Assembly: GCA_027886175.1 (NCBI GenBank)
Contig: JAJNNQ010000023.1
Coordinates: 9,751,001-9,815,000 of the forward strand
Direction of reading: 5' to 3'
Source of the DNA: Phylloscopus collybita
Lineage: Eukaryota; Chordata; Aves; Passeriformes; Phylloscopidae
Length of the DNA: 64,000 bases
Shown here: in pieces, positions 12,961 to 25,648 of the stretch
Layout of the letters: every line of letters starts with the position of its first letter
Numbering within the stretch: the stretch's first letter is position 1
Position numbers and translations under genes: made by a program
Notes under the pieces: model-generated
Seen by the model: only the letters and a program-made list of their open reading frames with translations
Told to the model about the DNA's origin: nothing
The model's database searches: none

Positions 12961-14368
12961 CAACAGAAAAGAAAGGAAGATTGGAATAAGAGTCAGTGCA
13001 GTGAATGGCTCAAGGTGTCCCCAGTGTGTGCCAGCACTCCAGGCCTTCCCCCAAGCACTGCCAAGTTCTGGCTGCTTCCTCCAGGATCAGCCTGGTGGCC
13101 CTGCAGCCACCAGAGCAGGAGGAATTTTAAATTTAAAAGCAGCACTGCATTAAGAAGTGACCTTGGCCGCCTGCCACAGCCCCAGCTTTGCCAGAAGCTG
13201 CCTTCCTCAATCACCTAGCACCTCCCAGCCAGATTACCTAAAGGCTGCTGTGACTGCTCCCTCCCCTAAAGCTGGAAACAGACATAAGACACAGGAAGCT
13301 GGCAGAAAATAATAATATGAAAAACCTAACCCGTTTACACCAATATCACAAGGAGCACGTAGCACTGAAAGCACCAGGTAAATTCTTGGATTTTATAGGT
13401 TTAGAAAGATGAGAATGTGCAAGATGAGGAGAGGGCCAAGAGCAGTAGATTGAAGGTGGTGTTAGAAGAAAGGCAGATGGACTGTTCTGTCCTAATATGC
13501 AAAATATTTTTGGTTGATCTCTGCTTTGGTGTGAATGGTCTGAAATGAGACATAAAATAAACTTCACAAACATTACCTGGTTTTCCTGTGCCTTAGCTCG
13601 CTGCCTACAGGTCCCTAAGCAGCAGGGTATGATACACATGCTAAAAGTAATGATGCACTTCTATTCAAAAGTAAGATCCACACGGACTTCATAACCCCCA
13701 GAGGAACTATACTCAGCAGCTCCTCTCTCTGAGATTTTTAAATAGATATGCCAAGGGTTCATGCAGATCCCAGGAAGTACTATGATAATTTTCAGCAAGG
13801 AAGACTAGTCAAATATTTCTTGGGAAGTATTCTGGGTATATGCTCAGATTTTAACTTGAACAGATTTTTCAGCACAATGTGATGGTACACAATGGGTTGT
13901 AACAATTTATGCCAGCTGAAGTTCTAATCCTGGACAGTGCCCCCGTTTATTATTTTATTTTGGTTTTAGGAGTATGCATCTACTGCTACTTTGGTGATGT
14001 TACTTTAAACATAAAATCAAACAAAATAAAACCCAAACCCAAATCCACCCCCACAATCTCCAGAAAAACAAGCTTAAAGAAGAAAACACTCAACACCCCA
14101 GGTGGGGGTTTAAGACCTCAGTCTGCAAATCTTCAATAAATCTGTCCTTAAAGCTCTGGCAGCAAGTTATCTCACACCAGAGGTGTTATGAGGAAAGGGG
14201 TATAGCTTCAAAAAAAAAATCATTAATGAGTATTGTTATGCAATTCAAGAGCCCATGGTGTACCTGGCATCCACCTTAGAATGAGATGGCAGAGATGTTT
14301 GTTACTGCACCAAACAGCCACTACTCATCCAGCAAAGTCTCCCTCTGCCATCTTTTCCCCATTTATGG

Positions 14369-14369
<1 letters not shown>

Positions 14370-14416
<47 letters not shown>
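14370..14416. repeat. 47-base poly(T) homopolymer
   Basis: An uninterrupted T run between ATGGC and AATATGCATTG. It could be the poly(A) tail of a minus-strand retrocopy, but the sequence to its right has no AATAAA signal near the tail and no target duplication was found. It is best described as a simple homopolymer, and its exact length is probably unreliable. Confidence 0.95.
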
Positions 14417-14421
<5 letters not shown>

Positions 14422-14895
14422 GCATTGAATGAGGCATTTCCATGTAGCTACTGCCCATGCAAGCTCCCAGGCAGGTGCAGCACTGACCAACACCTGAGCA
14501 GTGCATTCCCTGGAGAGGGAGTGCAGCTGCACTGCTGCTTTGCTGCAGCTCCTGCCAGCTCCCTCGACTTCTGCAGGGTAAGAAAGAAAAAAAATCACAT
14601 CTTCATGGTGAACATCATCCACACAGACAGCAGGAGCCAAGCTGAGGCAGTGGTTTCCTATGGATCTCACTTCAGAAGAAGCCAGGCATTCAGGACCAGG
14701 AGCTAGAGCAAAATGCATTGCCATCACTCCAACACTCCTCTTTGATCCTGGTGTTTGTTTACATCATCAGAGAACAAAAAGTTAATTCCTAAGCAATGTC
14801 AAAGCAACATCTCCAAAGTGCTGCTTATCTTCCTCTGCAATTTTGACAGTGATCTAAAGACCAAGCTGGACAATCCCATTAACAGGAACAATCAG

Positions 14896-15070
14896 TGATT
14901 TAAGATCCAAGGATCTCAAAGTACTTTACAGAAAATAATAAAAGGGATAACATCCATAGGAGATAAGTGTCAATATTACAGCATATTTTACAGCAGGGTA
15001 GAAATTAACATAGGATAACGCAATTACCAAGAACATCACCAGAGCAAGGCAGGAATAAAAAGAAAAATTG
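14896..15070 (+). repeat. Probable ancient CR1/L3- or MIR-type repeat
   Basis: The motif GGATCTCAAAGTACTTTACA followed by ATAATA, a TATTTTACAGCAGGG block, and an ACCAAGAACATCACCAGAGCAAGGCAGGAATAA-like tail follows the block order of an old amniote element family (GGATCTCAAAGCACTTTACA, then ATTTTACAGATGGGG, then CAAGGTCACCCAGC, then GGAATAGAACCC). The assignment is from memory and the copy is strongly diverged. Confidence 0.4.
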
Positions 15071-18000
15071 ATCCTCATTTTCCAGCACTGTTTGAGCAAT
15101 GCTGCTTCCCCTGCTGTGCAATTACTGCAGAATCCTGCTCATCTTCACTGTTGCAGAAACTGAGAGCTGCTCAGAAGCACAGCTCGTAAGAGATGGACAG
15201 GAAGGCATTTCTGGTGAAAATTCAAAATGCCAACAAACAAAAAAAAAATCCCCTTTGGCAGAAGAGATATTTTCATTTGGAAGCACTGTGGATCTTAAGG
15301 GAGTTGTAGGCTGGGCCCATGGAAGCTGAGCATCTGCTGCTGAATGGCTGCATTCTTACCCTGCCACAGCTTTTCTTGCTTAAGCTTGCGGAACCGGAGT
15401 CTTCAGAAGTGGAAGACAACACAAAAATAGGCATTCTGGGGAGACCAGACACAGATAATGTAACATGTAATATCTCTGAAACAATTTGACATTTCACAAA
15501 GGAAGCACACTCTGTTTCTGAAAGAAGTACTTTAGATCTCAGAAATAAGGATTTTACTTTTAAAAAACTGACAAGACTTTTTGCAGAGAGCAAAATTTTT
15601 TTACCCCCCAAAAAGATAATGACTGCAATGAAATATAACTTTATTTCCCTGAGAGTATTGTTTTGACCTTTTAAGCCTCATTCTGAGCATTTAAGCTAAA
15701 TGGGACCAAAAATGGAAGTTCTACACCTTAAAAAAGCCATCATTTTAATGTAACATATGAGGATAACAGAGCTCATTATTTTTCTCGTGAATTCTATTCC
15801 TTTTTTTCTCCTCCAGCCATTCCAGTACCCTGAGTCTCTCTGACTGTTGTGTTCACGTCCTGCAGTTTCATATCTAAACTAAACCCTGGCACAATGACGC
15901 CTTGATCAAGCACTCTGAGCTCTACAGTAAATACATGAGATGGGAAGATTTCATCCTATGTGCCCTTTATAAGCTCTGGATCAAGTCCAGGACAAAGAGA
16001 AGTTTATTAATGCACACACATTCCTACTGGCCTTTGAGCTCTTTGGCAAAAATTGTTTTAAACAGGCCCCTGTAGAGACCAAATGAGCAGTATTCAAATA
16101 TTTACATGGAACAACAGAGTTAATTACACTTCAAGACATCAGTAAGATTCACTGTGCAGCAACCTCAGCAACATACTCCAGTAAAGCAGCAACATAAACC
16201 ATTTTCTGCAATTGAGGCGGGCAGCTTTCCATCTGGGTTTCAGCTAAGGCAGGAATGTTTCTGTCGACAATAGAACCTCACTAATCAGCACTTCACTAAT
16301 CCACACATTTTATTAACTTCGCCAAAAAACTCACAGCCTCTCCCTGCCCCTCAGCAAAGATTTAATAGCAGAGACCTCAAGCAAAGTCCTTCATTCCCCA
16401 AGCACATTTTTTAGGCAAACGTTACGTGCATTTGAGTCAGACATTACAAAGCAGTTTGATAAATAATTTGAGCAAAACTAGTTATCACAGACAGAGCCAA
16501 ATCTTAGGCATATCTGGAGAAGAAAACCCAAGGCAACTTGAAGTTGAATCTACAAAAGAACATTTTATCAAAAACACTTAATCCTTAGTATCTCTCAGGA
16601 TTTGGCCCTCTGTGAACAAAATAACATGCTCAAATGAAATTTACTTCCTTCCAAGTTAAAACTGCATTTGCCCACTTACTTACTGGCTCACAAATTCAAT
16701 AACTTTCAAAGAAGTCTCCCTCCAGCCACTTTTGACACTTCATTCTTCCTTCACAGAGCAGTCTGCATCCTATCGATGTAAGCCAACAGGAACAGCAAAG
16801 CCAAAACAAACATCAAACTGTACTGTGGAATGAACAGCTCTGTCCATGCCAGTGTCTTACCTCTGTGTTTAGAACTCTTCACACCCCTCTGCCCCAACCA
16901 TTAGTGCTGGAAGTCTGCAGCTGGAAAGCTGCAGAATGGCAGCTTCATTTTTCAAGCCCACCAGAGATTATCCACATGCCACCACCTTAAAAATCAAACT
17001 AACAGACAGCACAACATTCATTATCCTTCCACTTCCAAGGGCATTTTTAAACAAGTGTGGAGATAACCAAACAGACTAGCTTGATGGTTTTCTTCTTCCT
17101 CATCAATTATCCTGGCTATTGATAGAGAATATGAATAATAACATGTATAAATTATGTACAGGCATTTGTAGAGGAAAAAAAGGAAATTCATATACAGAAA
17201 ACCAGTAAATTGGATGGCATTTATAGTGATCCATTTCTACATTTTTGTATGGAATATCTAACAGCACATAGAAAAGAATGCAATTTAAATTCTACAAATG
17301 TTATTTCCTTAGTTGTGATTTCTGTTAAGAAAAAAGGAAAGCCTCAGCAAACAACAGAGTGTTCAGAGGATGGGAGGAAGCTGTGGTCTCACATGTTTAG
17401 TCCAAAAGCTACAGACATCCCCACTCCATGGAACAGCCTCTGTAGTGCCCCAGCCAGAGGAGCACAGACCTGGGCACTCCTACACATGCTCACATAGAGA
17501 GCACATCTTTTTTTAGTATCTGTGCTCAAAGAGAAGATGCAGGTAGATACAGCCAGAGAATGAACCCTTAGCTTGACCATCCCCATCTGGCTCTGGGCTC
17601 TTCAAAATCTTATTTCCTCAGCCTAGCAAAGTTCCGATGGACACATCAAAAGCACAGTTCCTCCAGAGCCCTCAAGCCTGGCAGCATTCCTGAAGATGCA
17701 TTGTGCTGAATTTACAGTGAATAGCGCTACAAAACTCAGGAATATAAGAGTGTATGCCTGTTAATGATTTAATAAATTTATTATATAGATCCAGACATTT
17801 TAAATTAAATCACACTCTTAGAGTAAAGGAGCATAGAATAAACTCTGATGAACCATAACTCTGAGATCAATAAAAGTGATTCTTGTACCAAGCAATAACA
17901 TTGACATTAACATTGCACATTCCCTCACTATCATCATCTATACTCCAAGTCATGGAAAATACCATGTTGCATTTGAAGAGCTGAATGTACTTGAGAGTTA

Positions 18001-21000
18001 AAGCAATGTTAGGATGTTTAGACTTTCTGCCTATGACACTGGAAAGACAGGCTCTGTGCATCACTAGAGGCAAGATCCACACACCCACCTGTATGTCATT
18101 CTCAGCTTCCCACTGATGTTTACAGGAGGATATTTTGATTTATTCAAAGAGCTGCCCTGCAAAACACCCACCTCACCAGAACAGACATGATACTGTGGCA
18201 GGCACTGACTCTGCCCATCTTTATCAGTTACCCTCAAACCGTGTGTTGTCTTAATTTTGGAAAACTACTCTGCTCCTTGCCTCTTCATTTGAACTGTATT
18301 TAATAACAACCTCCATTTTGACTTTTTGTAGCATATACTGCCCACAAGTGAAAAATCAGAGGCATACAACTCTTCCATATAAGAGGGAGATTTTGTCCCT
18401 CTGGAGGATTCCAGTGAAATTAATTTTCCCATACACACAAAGCTACTTGGCATAATGAGGAAATGAACAGACAACAATTCATTCTCCTGTTTAAACTTAA
18501 TCCCAGGTATTCCTTTTCAGAAGACAAACCTTCTCCCCTCACAGGTGGACAAGGAACAGAGGTTCTTGATAACAACCATTCCCAAATTTTTTGAGACATC
18601 AAAAAATCCCTTCTTAAGGGTTTGCTTAAATGTCTCCTGAGTTCAGGTATCTTACCCTGACATGTGGGCTCCTCTCTTCCTCTACCATCCTTACTGGATA
18701 AAACTCCACTTTCCATTATTGAATCTACACTGTCACAAACACACCTCACTAGGTAAACCCTCTGTTTTAAGAACCACAGAAACTTTGATCAGACCAGTCT
18801 GAGATCAATGAAAGGGGAACTCCCACCATGATCTGCTGAAATCACAGGGCTTTGTTGTACTCTAGTCTTAGCTGAGCATGAGGAACAGATTTGACAAAAC
18901 CATCTCTCTTAAGGCAACCTGCTTGGCATCCAAAATAATGGGAAATCTACCCTGAACTGTAGTACTACTGGAAATCCTTCTCTGGCATGACTATTTCAGT
19001 CAACTTCAGAACACACAGCATGATGCATATGGCAGAGACTTCCTCCATTATAGAACATCAACAGCCTAGTGTAAATGATATTAAGGAGAAGATTAAAATA
19101 AAAATGTATCTACAGACTACTTGAAATAGTCAACCAATGGATTTGAGAAATTTTCAAACTCCATCTTCCCTCTGAAAAGTGAATAAAACCATCTCTCCTA
19201 TTTTATGTATTACACTTCATTTGTTCTCACTGCTCCAAATGACACTGTAAGTTTTTTGGTAAATTGAGGCAGAGGCAGGATGCCAAGGCCATATTCTGTG
19301 TGCAGCCACACATGCTGTAAGCACATAAACACCCACCTGTAAACCTGCACTGGATTTATATAAACATGCACACACATATAAATTCACTTCATAAACAGAG
19401 GCAGACCACACCTCAATCTTCCAGTCTGCACAGAACTCCAACTCCCACACCACTGGGGATTTCAAGATATGTTCAAACTTGAAGTCTGTCCTGGGCTTGC
19501 TTTGACCTTTGAATTTTTGGGCCTAAGACAGATCTGAACTTGAACAGAAAGGTTTCACAGATCAATCCCCGAATCACTCCTCATATTTGAAATAACCAAT
19601 ATATCAACAGTAGCCAGCAAAACAATTACAGATTTAATGTGAACATAAATTTTAAAAAATTAGAACAAAATTGTTTGATATTTTATTTGATTTGTTATTT
19701 TGATAAAGGGATTTAATAAACCAAAAATCAGGAGAGCCCAAGCATAGCTAATAAATCAGTGTGTGGAGACATGATAAAATTGATGAAGTCTTTGTCTCCA
19801 CCTACTGCATGGAGGAATAATAATTGTAACTCCCAGAAGCATACAGAGGAAATTAATTGATACCTTTCTCGATATAAAATCTATTCCACACAGATCATAG
19901 GACTTCAGCCTTTACCAGTTACAGCAGCTGCTGTTACAAACCTGAGAGAGGATCACAATGGCTTTCTTTACTGAGAACTGAGATGCCCATAATTACTGCA
20001 AAGTGGCAATAGTTATGGTTTTATGGTTCACTCTTCCTTAACAACAAGAAGTTTTGAAATGTAAGAAACTGTTTAAAATAACTTGTGTAAGCATAAGAGA
20101 GGATCTGGGAACTTCCTGAAAAGGAATGAAAATTAAAAGCCTTCATAACATTCACTTCAATTTTTTTTAATGACCAATAATTATAATAAAAAAAAAACCC
20201 TGCAGAATTGCAGTCCAAACCTGCACAGGCCTGTGAACACTCTCAGGTGTAAAGGCAAAACGAATTAAACAAAACACTCTTAATTAAAACTGTCAATCTG
20301 TCAAAATCTGGAAAAGATTACAGAGAAGTCTGATCTATGGTAGCCCTATATTTTGCACTTCCTAATTTGACAAAATAAAACGTAGGTTATGAATTTTTTC
20401 TAAAGACAGCTCTTTCCTGCTATTCTGGCACTCATCCAACCAGTTTATTTCTTTCCTACTGTCACTAAATTTCTGTACAATCAAAAGCTAAAATAAAGCT
20501 TTTCATTGTTACGGACTTGGGGAGACTGGTGCCAGATTCTGCTTCAACAGAAACTGGGGGAGCCCCAGGAGTCCATTAAAAACTTGATTGAAAATGTCAG
20601 GCTGATGGCAGAGAAACAGCCAGCCTGCACAGCAAGGGGCACAGATGCACCCCAGGCAATTTGGTGTTTTTATTTATACAAACCACATGATGTTTCCAAC
20701 CCTCAGAATGCGTTCAGGGACCAGATTCAAAAGTGCCAGAAAATTGAACTTTCGAACCACTGGTACTGGTGAACAAGTTCTTTCAGAAATATGCCCTGAA
20801 TGGACCCAAGTATGTACTTGTAAAGGTGCATGTTATGGGAAGCATTTTGTTTTCACAACAATCTACCTAGTGTGTATGTTGCAGATCAGTGAGGGCTTTT
20901 GGCTATTTTCAAAACTGTTTGCAGAATTTAAATAAGCAGTTCCCAATTAATTTAGCATGAAAAAGAGGGTATGGCTACTGTGGCAATTTGAAAATTTAAT

Positions 21001-21355
21001 CCCTTTCTTCTCTGTCTACAAAATTAGAAATTATGGGTTTTTTTCTTACTCCAACTCAAGAGCACACAACTCCAACTCTTACAGAGCAGATGGACCTAAG
21101 GATAGCAAAGACCTAAAACAGGTACCTTACATTCAACTCACAAACCTCCAGAAGATTGGTACAGTAGCCACCTTGAAATAAACAAGCAGTTTAATATAAA
21201 GGCTCGGAAATTTTATGTGCACGTCAGAACTGCATCAGCAGTCGCAGCTGCTGTTACTTCATCTCTTGGTTTTCACCTTCACTTCAGGCACTCCTAGAGC
21301 CTGCTCAAGTCGACAGTGATTCAGGCCATGAGTGCTGCATGAGAGATTCAAACCT

Positions 21356-21382
21356 TCCTCCTCCTCCTCCTCCTCCTCCTCC
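21356..21382. repeat. (TCC)9 microsatellite
   Basis: Nine perfect TCC units between AACCT and GTGGATGC. They read as poly-serine or poly-glutamate in chance frames on the two strands; there is no evidence that either frame is a gene. Confidence 0.95.
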
Positions 21383-24300
21383 GTGGATGCAGCAGGGGGA
21401 AAGGCATCACGGCACTCTGAGAGGGCAGCAAGGAAGGGAATGGGGAATAGTGTCACCAGGAATGCCGTGGCTTGGCCAGATGTGCACACTCACAGCAAAC
21501 AACTGAATGCTTTCATGTGTCCTGACAGATTGTTTTCCTGAGGGACAAAGCCTTGCAGCTCTAAAGCAAACAGACTTAATTCAGCACATAGTTCTCCTCC
21601 ATTACTTATTTACACAGACACAAATCTACACGTTAAAACCATAAGCAGAAGCTCCACATGGGATAAAAAATGTTGGATAATATGCAGAAAACGTATGACC
21701 ACAAGCAGAGAGTCAACATCAGACAATAACCATAAAGGGCACGATGGGAAACACCTCAACACAGACTCTTTTGTGCTCCCTAGAAAGGGAACAATCCCTG
21801 ACTGATGTAAGCAGTGTCAGAAACACTTGATCTTTGACCTTTGCTGGGGAGATGGGCTATTGGTGTGGGGCAGAGTCCAGGACAACAGAGTAAAAATCCC
21901 TTGATTTTATTTCCTCTACTTCACTCTGTGTTGTTTTTACAACCTAGCTAATATTATTTAATAATATCATTTACTGAGCTCTACAGGAAAGCTGCACAGG
22001 TACTGTCTTACAGGATCTCACCATGGGGCTTATGACCACATTACAAGTAACAGGTGGTATTTTCCAAAAACTCATGAATTTGCCACAATGACATGGTGGC
22101 AGCACCTACAGCTTCAGAGGAAATGAGCCTTAATGGAACAATAATGCCAGAGCTTGACCATAAAAGTCAATCCTCCTTAACCTTTCTCATCTCCTACTCA
22201 AAGGAGTACGTTACAGCAAAAAATGTTCAAAAGCGCAAAACCAATCTGAAGAACAACTGGGCATCAGCCACTCATACAAACACACACAGAACACCCAAAA
22301 TATTATCTGTTAGAGCTTTACCCACACTCAGTGGGTTGCTGTGAGGCCCACTGCCCTCCTAGCCAAAGGATGGTCACTTCTGCTCTACAGTTCAGAACCA
22401 GAGAATGCAATTTTATGAGATTTAATTCAAAGACGTTGTGAAATAGACGTTGTGTATGTTTTGGAAACAGCTGTATTTCTGGGGTTTTGCTTCCTTGTGG
22501 CAACAAATTTCACCAATTAATGCATGCAAATTAAAAGCACTTTTGGAAGTTCTATTTGATTAAACTTAAAGAAGAGGGAGGAAAGGGTTTTTTCTTTGAA
22601 GTGTAATGCACTGCAGCCCTGGAACCAAGGAAGCTTTGGTAACCATAGCAACATGATTTTTTTTCAATATACATTTTAATAGATATTTAATTTGCCAAAT
22701 TGCAGACTGGCATTCAAACCATTTTTTTCCAGCAGACCCATGATTTTCAATACATGAAGTTATTCACATTTACTAGCAGTGGCCTCTCAGGTGCTTTACA
22801 ACATAGTTCTCTTCCAAATATAATTTTTGTATCAGCCTTGACAAAAAAAAAAAATTGCTAGTGGTTTCTCCTTCTACTGTCATTGTCCTTGACAACTTCA
22901 TTATTTTTTATAAACCAAGTGAAGTGTTTGCAAATGTTCAATTTTTTAGAAGACAGAGCAGGCAATGTTCTGTAGTCACTAACTCATAAGTTGTTAAGAG
23001 TAGCTGAAATACTTTATCTTCCAAATTCTGTTCAATAGGCAAGTTACTTTAAAAGTATGCAATTCTATGGATAGAAAGTTAATGAATAAACCTGGCACTG
23101 AGCTATGGTAGAATGTTATATCAGAAAGAGATTCACTTGCAAAAAGCTTTCTTAAATTCCCTGCTGAAGATAAGACTCCTAAGCAAGAAAAATATTCTAT
23201 GTACTATGAGTGAACTTGATGAAGCATTTAGGTAGTATAATAAGTTTCCAGGCCTAGGAATAAACTGCATTCCTCTGTTGCATACTGCTGACTGTAAAAA
23301 TCTTGAAAGCAAGCAACTATTTCACAAATCCAGAACTTTTTCAGGGTAATTATGATAACTTTTAAACATGACAGACTCCACTGAAAACCACATTTCTGAC
23401 AGATCTTCAAAATCAGCACAGAAAACATGAAGTCAGAAGGAGTTTGGAATATGTGCCATTATCACAGTTCTGTTCTCTCAAGATATGCCATAATTCACAG
23501 GATTTTGTCCTAGTTTTGTAGTAGAGTTCTAGTTCAGGCTACCCTGCTTTGGGAGGGACCATGGAGATGAGAGGACACCATAGCCAGTAGTACAAGTATC
23601 ACATTTTGTCAGATAATATCACTGAGAGACCTCCTGTGAAAGGAGACAATTGCTATAGTATCAGTTTTGTGATAGTAAACAGGCAACAAAAAGGATGAGA
23701 GAAAATATGTAGAAAAAAAAATCCCAAAATAAGAATCTGTAAACAGTAGCATTAAAACACAGTTAATAGAAGTGTTAATGAAAACAGAAATTAGTCTAAT
23801 TAAATCATCCCCACAGCATCTGATGGCAAAGCAGATTGGTATACTCATTATTTTACCAAAGCAACAAGAGAATAGTTAAAACTACTGAGCTGTTAAAAAA
23901 ATTAGCCCTGCCATCCTAAGTGTAACAACAGAACCCATATAAAATGGATATTAAATCCTCAATCATACTTATTTGTTTAAAGCAGAACCTACCAAAGGTA
24001 GGCAGCCAAAGGTGCCTATTCCTAGATTGCAGTCTCCATAAAAAGAAGCAATGAGATCCCTTGGGTGGAAATTCAGACCAGCCAAGAATAAAGAAACTTC
24101 TTTGTTATTACGTTATGTTAGAACACAGAAGGTATTTCGTAAGACATGGAGAAAACAGCTGTTGCCTACATCATTAAAACAGCACTGAACCATCAAGCAG
24201 AACCTGCATGGATTAATCATGGGAAGAAACGCTAAAAATAAATGTTCCTCTCACATCACTGCCATGTCTAAGGTAAAACAGCAAATAAAGAGAAATAAAG

Positions 24301-24940
24301 GACACACGGCACTCTGAACTAGAGAAGGGAAAGCTCTCAGCTCAATTAGGCAAGGCTTCAATTAAAGAGGAAGCAATCAAGTGAAACTTGAAGCACACTC
24401 CCATTGTACAAATGAGCACAGTTACTGCACCCTCTGTGCTCTCCCATATTTGCCTCGTTTCAGCCTCCTCCCACACTCGCTGCTGACACAGTCCTCCAGT
24501 TGTTACACAAGGTGGACACTGCCATAACAGAGAACACTCTTCTTTCCTTTACCTGGCGCCAGTTGCTGGGTCTTTGTACTACAGGCAAAAACAAAAACTA
24601 AATTTAACCCCAGGCAGAAGCAGACAATAGGTACAAAACTGTGGGGGAAAAAAAAAAAAAAAGAAAAAAAGGAAAGAATCCTTCCAAAATGGAAAATTCA
24701 AGCAGAAAGTGAAACACAAACCACAGAGATAAGCCCTGAAACCAAAGAAATCCTATTGCCAAGCCTGGGAGAACTGTGATGGAAGCTGGGATTAAAGCCT
24801 GAGCAATACCCAATATATAGGTAAACTGAATGGGAATAACTAACTCAAACTTGACAGGATATGTAGCAAAAGAAGCCATTTCCCAAATACCTGGAGTCTC
24901 AATCATGGAACAGTTAAGTCCATTATCAGGACACTGAACT

Positions 24941-25648
24941 TTGCCCTTTTGTTTGGAGGCAGCCAGGAGCACAAAGACTGGGTGTTACCAATTTCCCCAG
25001 TCCTCTAACACCAGCCACCCAGCCACATGCTGGACAAATGCCCACATCTACTCCCTTGTTGGGGAGTGGGGAAGAAAAATGACATTAAAGATACATGACA
25101 GTAATGTAACCCATGACAAAGACATGAGTTACATTACTGAAGTCACAACATCCTTTAATCAGAGTTGCACGCTGTGGAGGCACAGAAGGTGCCTTGTGCA
25201 GCCTGAGAAACCCTTCCCCTTGCTGCAGCTATCAGGTGCCAGTTTTAGGCAGTCACTCCTCTGCACAACAGAAACCCTGCTGCACTTAATGGGACAGATG
25301 ATGAAACTCCCCATTCTTTCATCTGAGAATTTACCTCTGTACATAATTAGAAGCACAATCATTAAAGTTAGTGTTCCAAATTGCTGTCAGGAACCAGCCA
25401 CACAAAGTATTCCTACAGGGCTACAAGGCACTTTACAAACCACAACACAAAGTCTGTCTTTAAACCAAATCCCAGATCTGTCTGAAGAACGGTTCGCCCG
25501 CTTTTCTCCAAAGGACCAAATTAAACCTAATCCACTTACTAACACAAGTGCAGATAATAGAACTAAATGTAATTCTTATCTAGCAGACAGGCAGTCTCAG
25601 CCTGAGAAATATTTATCTGTCTTGATATTGTCTGACCAATCCCACTAA
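24941..25648 (+). other. Unrecognised 235-codon open frame, probably not coding
   Basis: This is the longest open frame in the left half of the window. It begins with TTG rather than ATG, and the first ATG lies well inside. The predicted protein has no recognisable domain, signal peptide, membrane segment or repeat, and its composition (rich in T, S, Q, L) resembles translated intergenic DNA. The minus strand is also open across part of it. It may be chance or part of a noncoding transcript. Confidence 0.15.

Larger units (their letters stand above)
12966..24900. other. Intergenic DNA, no gene recognised
   Basis: No exon of a known family was recognised on either strand over about 12 kb. The stretch holds a 47-base T run (14370-14416), a probable old repeat (14896-15070), a TCC microsatellite (21356-21382) and a run of A near 24647. 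Short frames are spread evenly over six frames, as expected of noncoding AT-rich DNA. Part of it could be an intron or long UTR of an unseen left-hand gene. Confidence 0.5.

Noticed and set aside
14302..14727. 141-codon minus-strand frame with poly-lysine
   Set aside because: The frame is carried through by the 47-base T run and has no recognisable protein motif.
21259..21541. Frames with poly-Glu or poly-Ser tracts
   Set aside because: Produced by the (TCC)9 microsatellite read on either strand.
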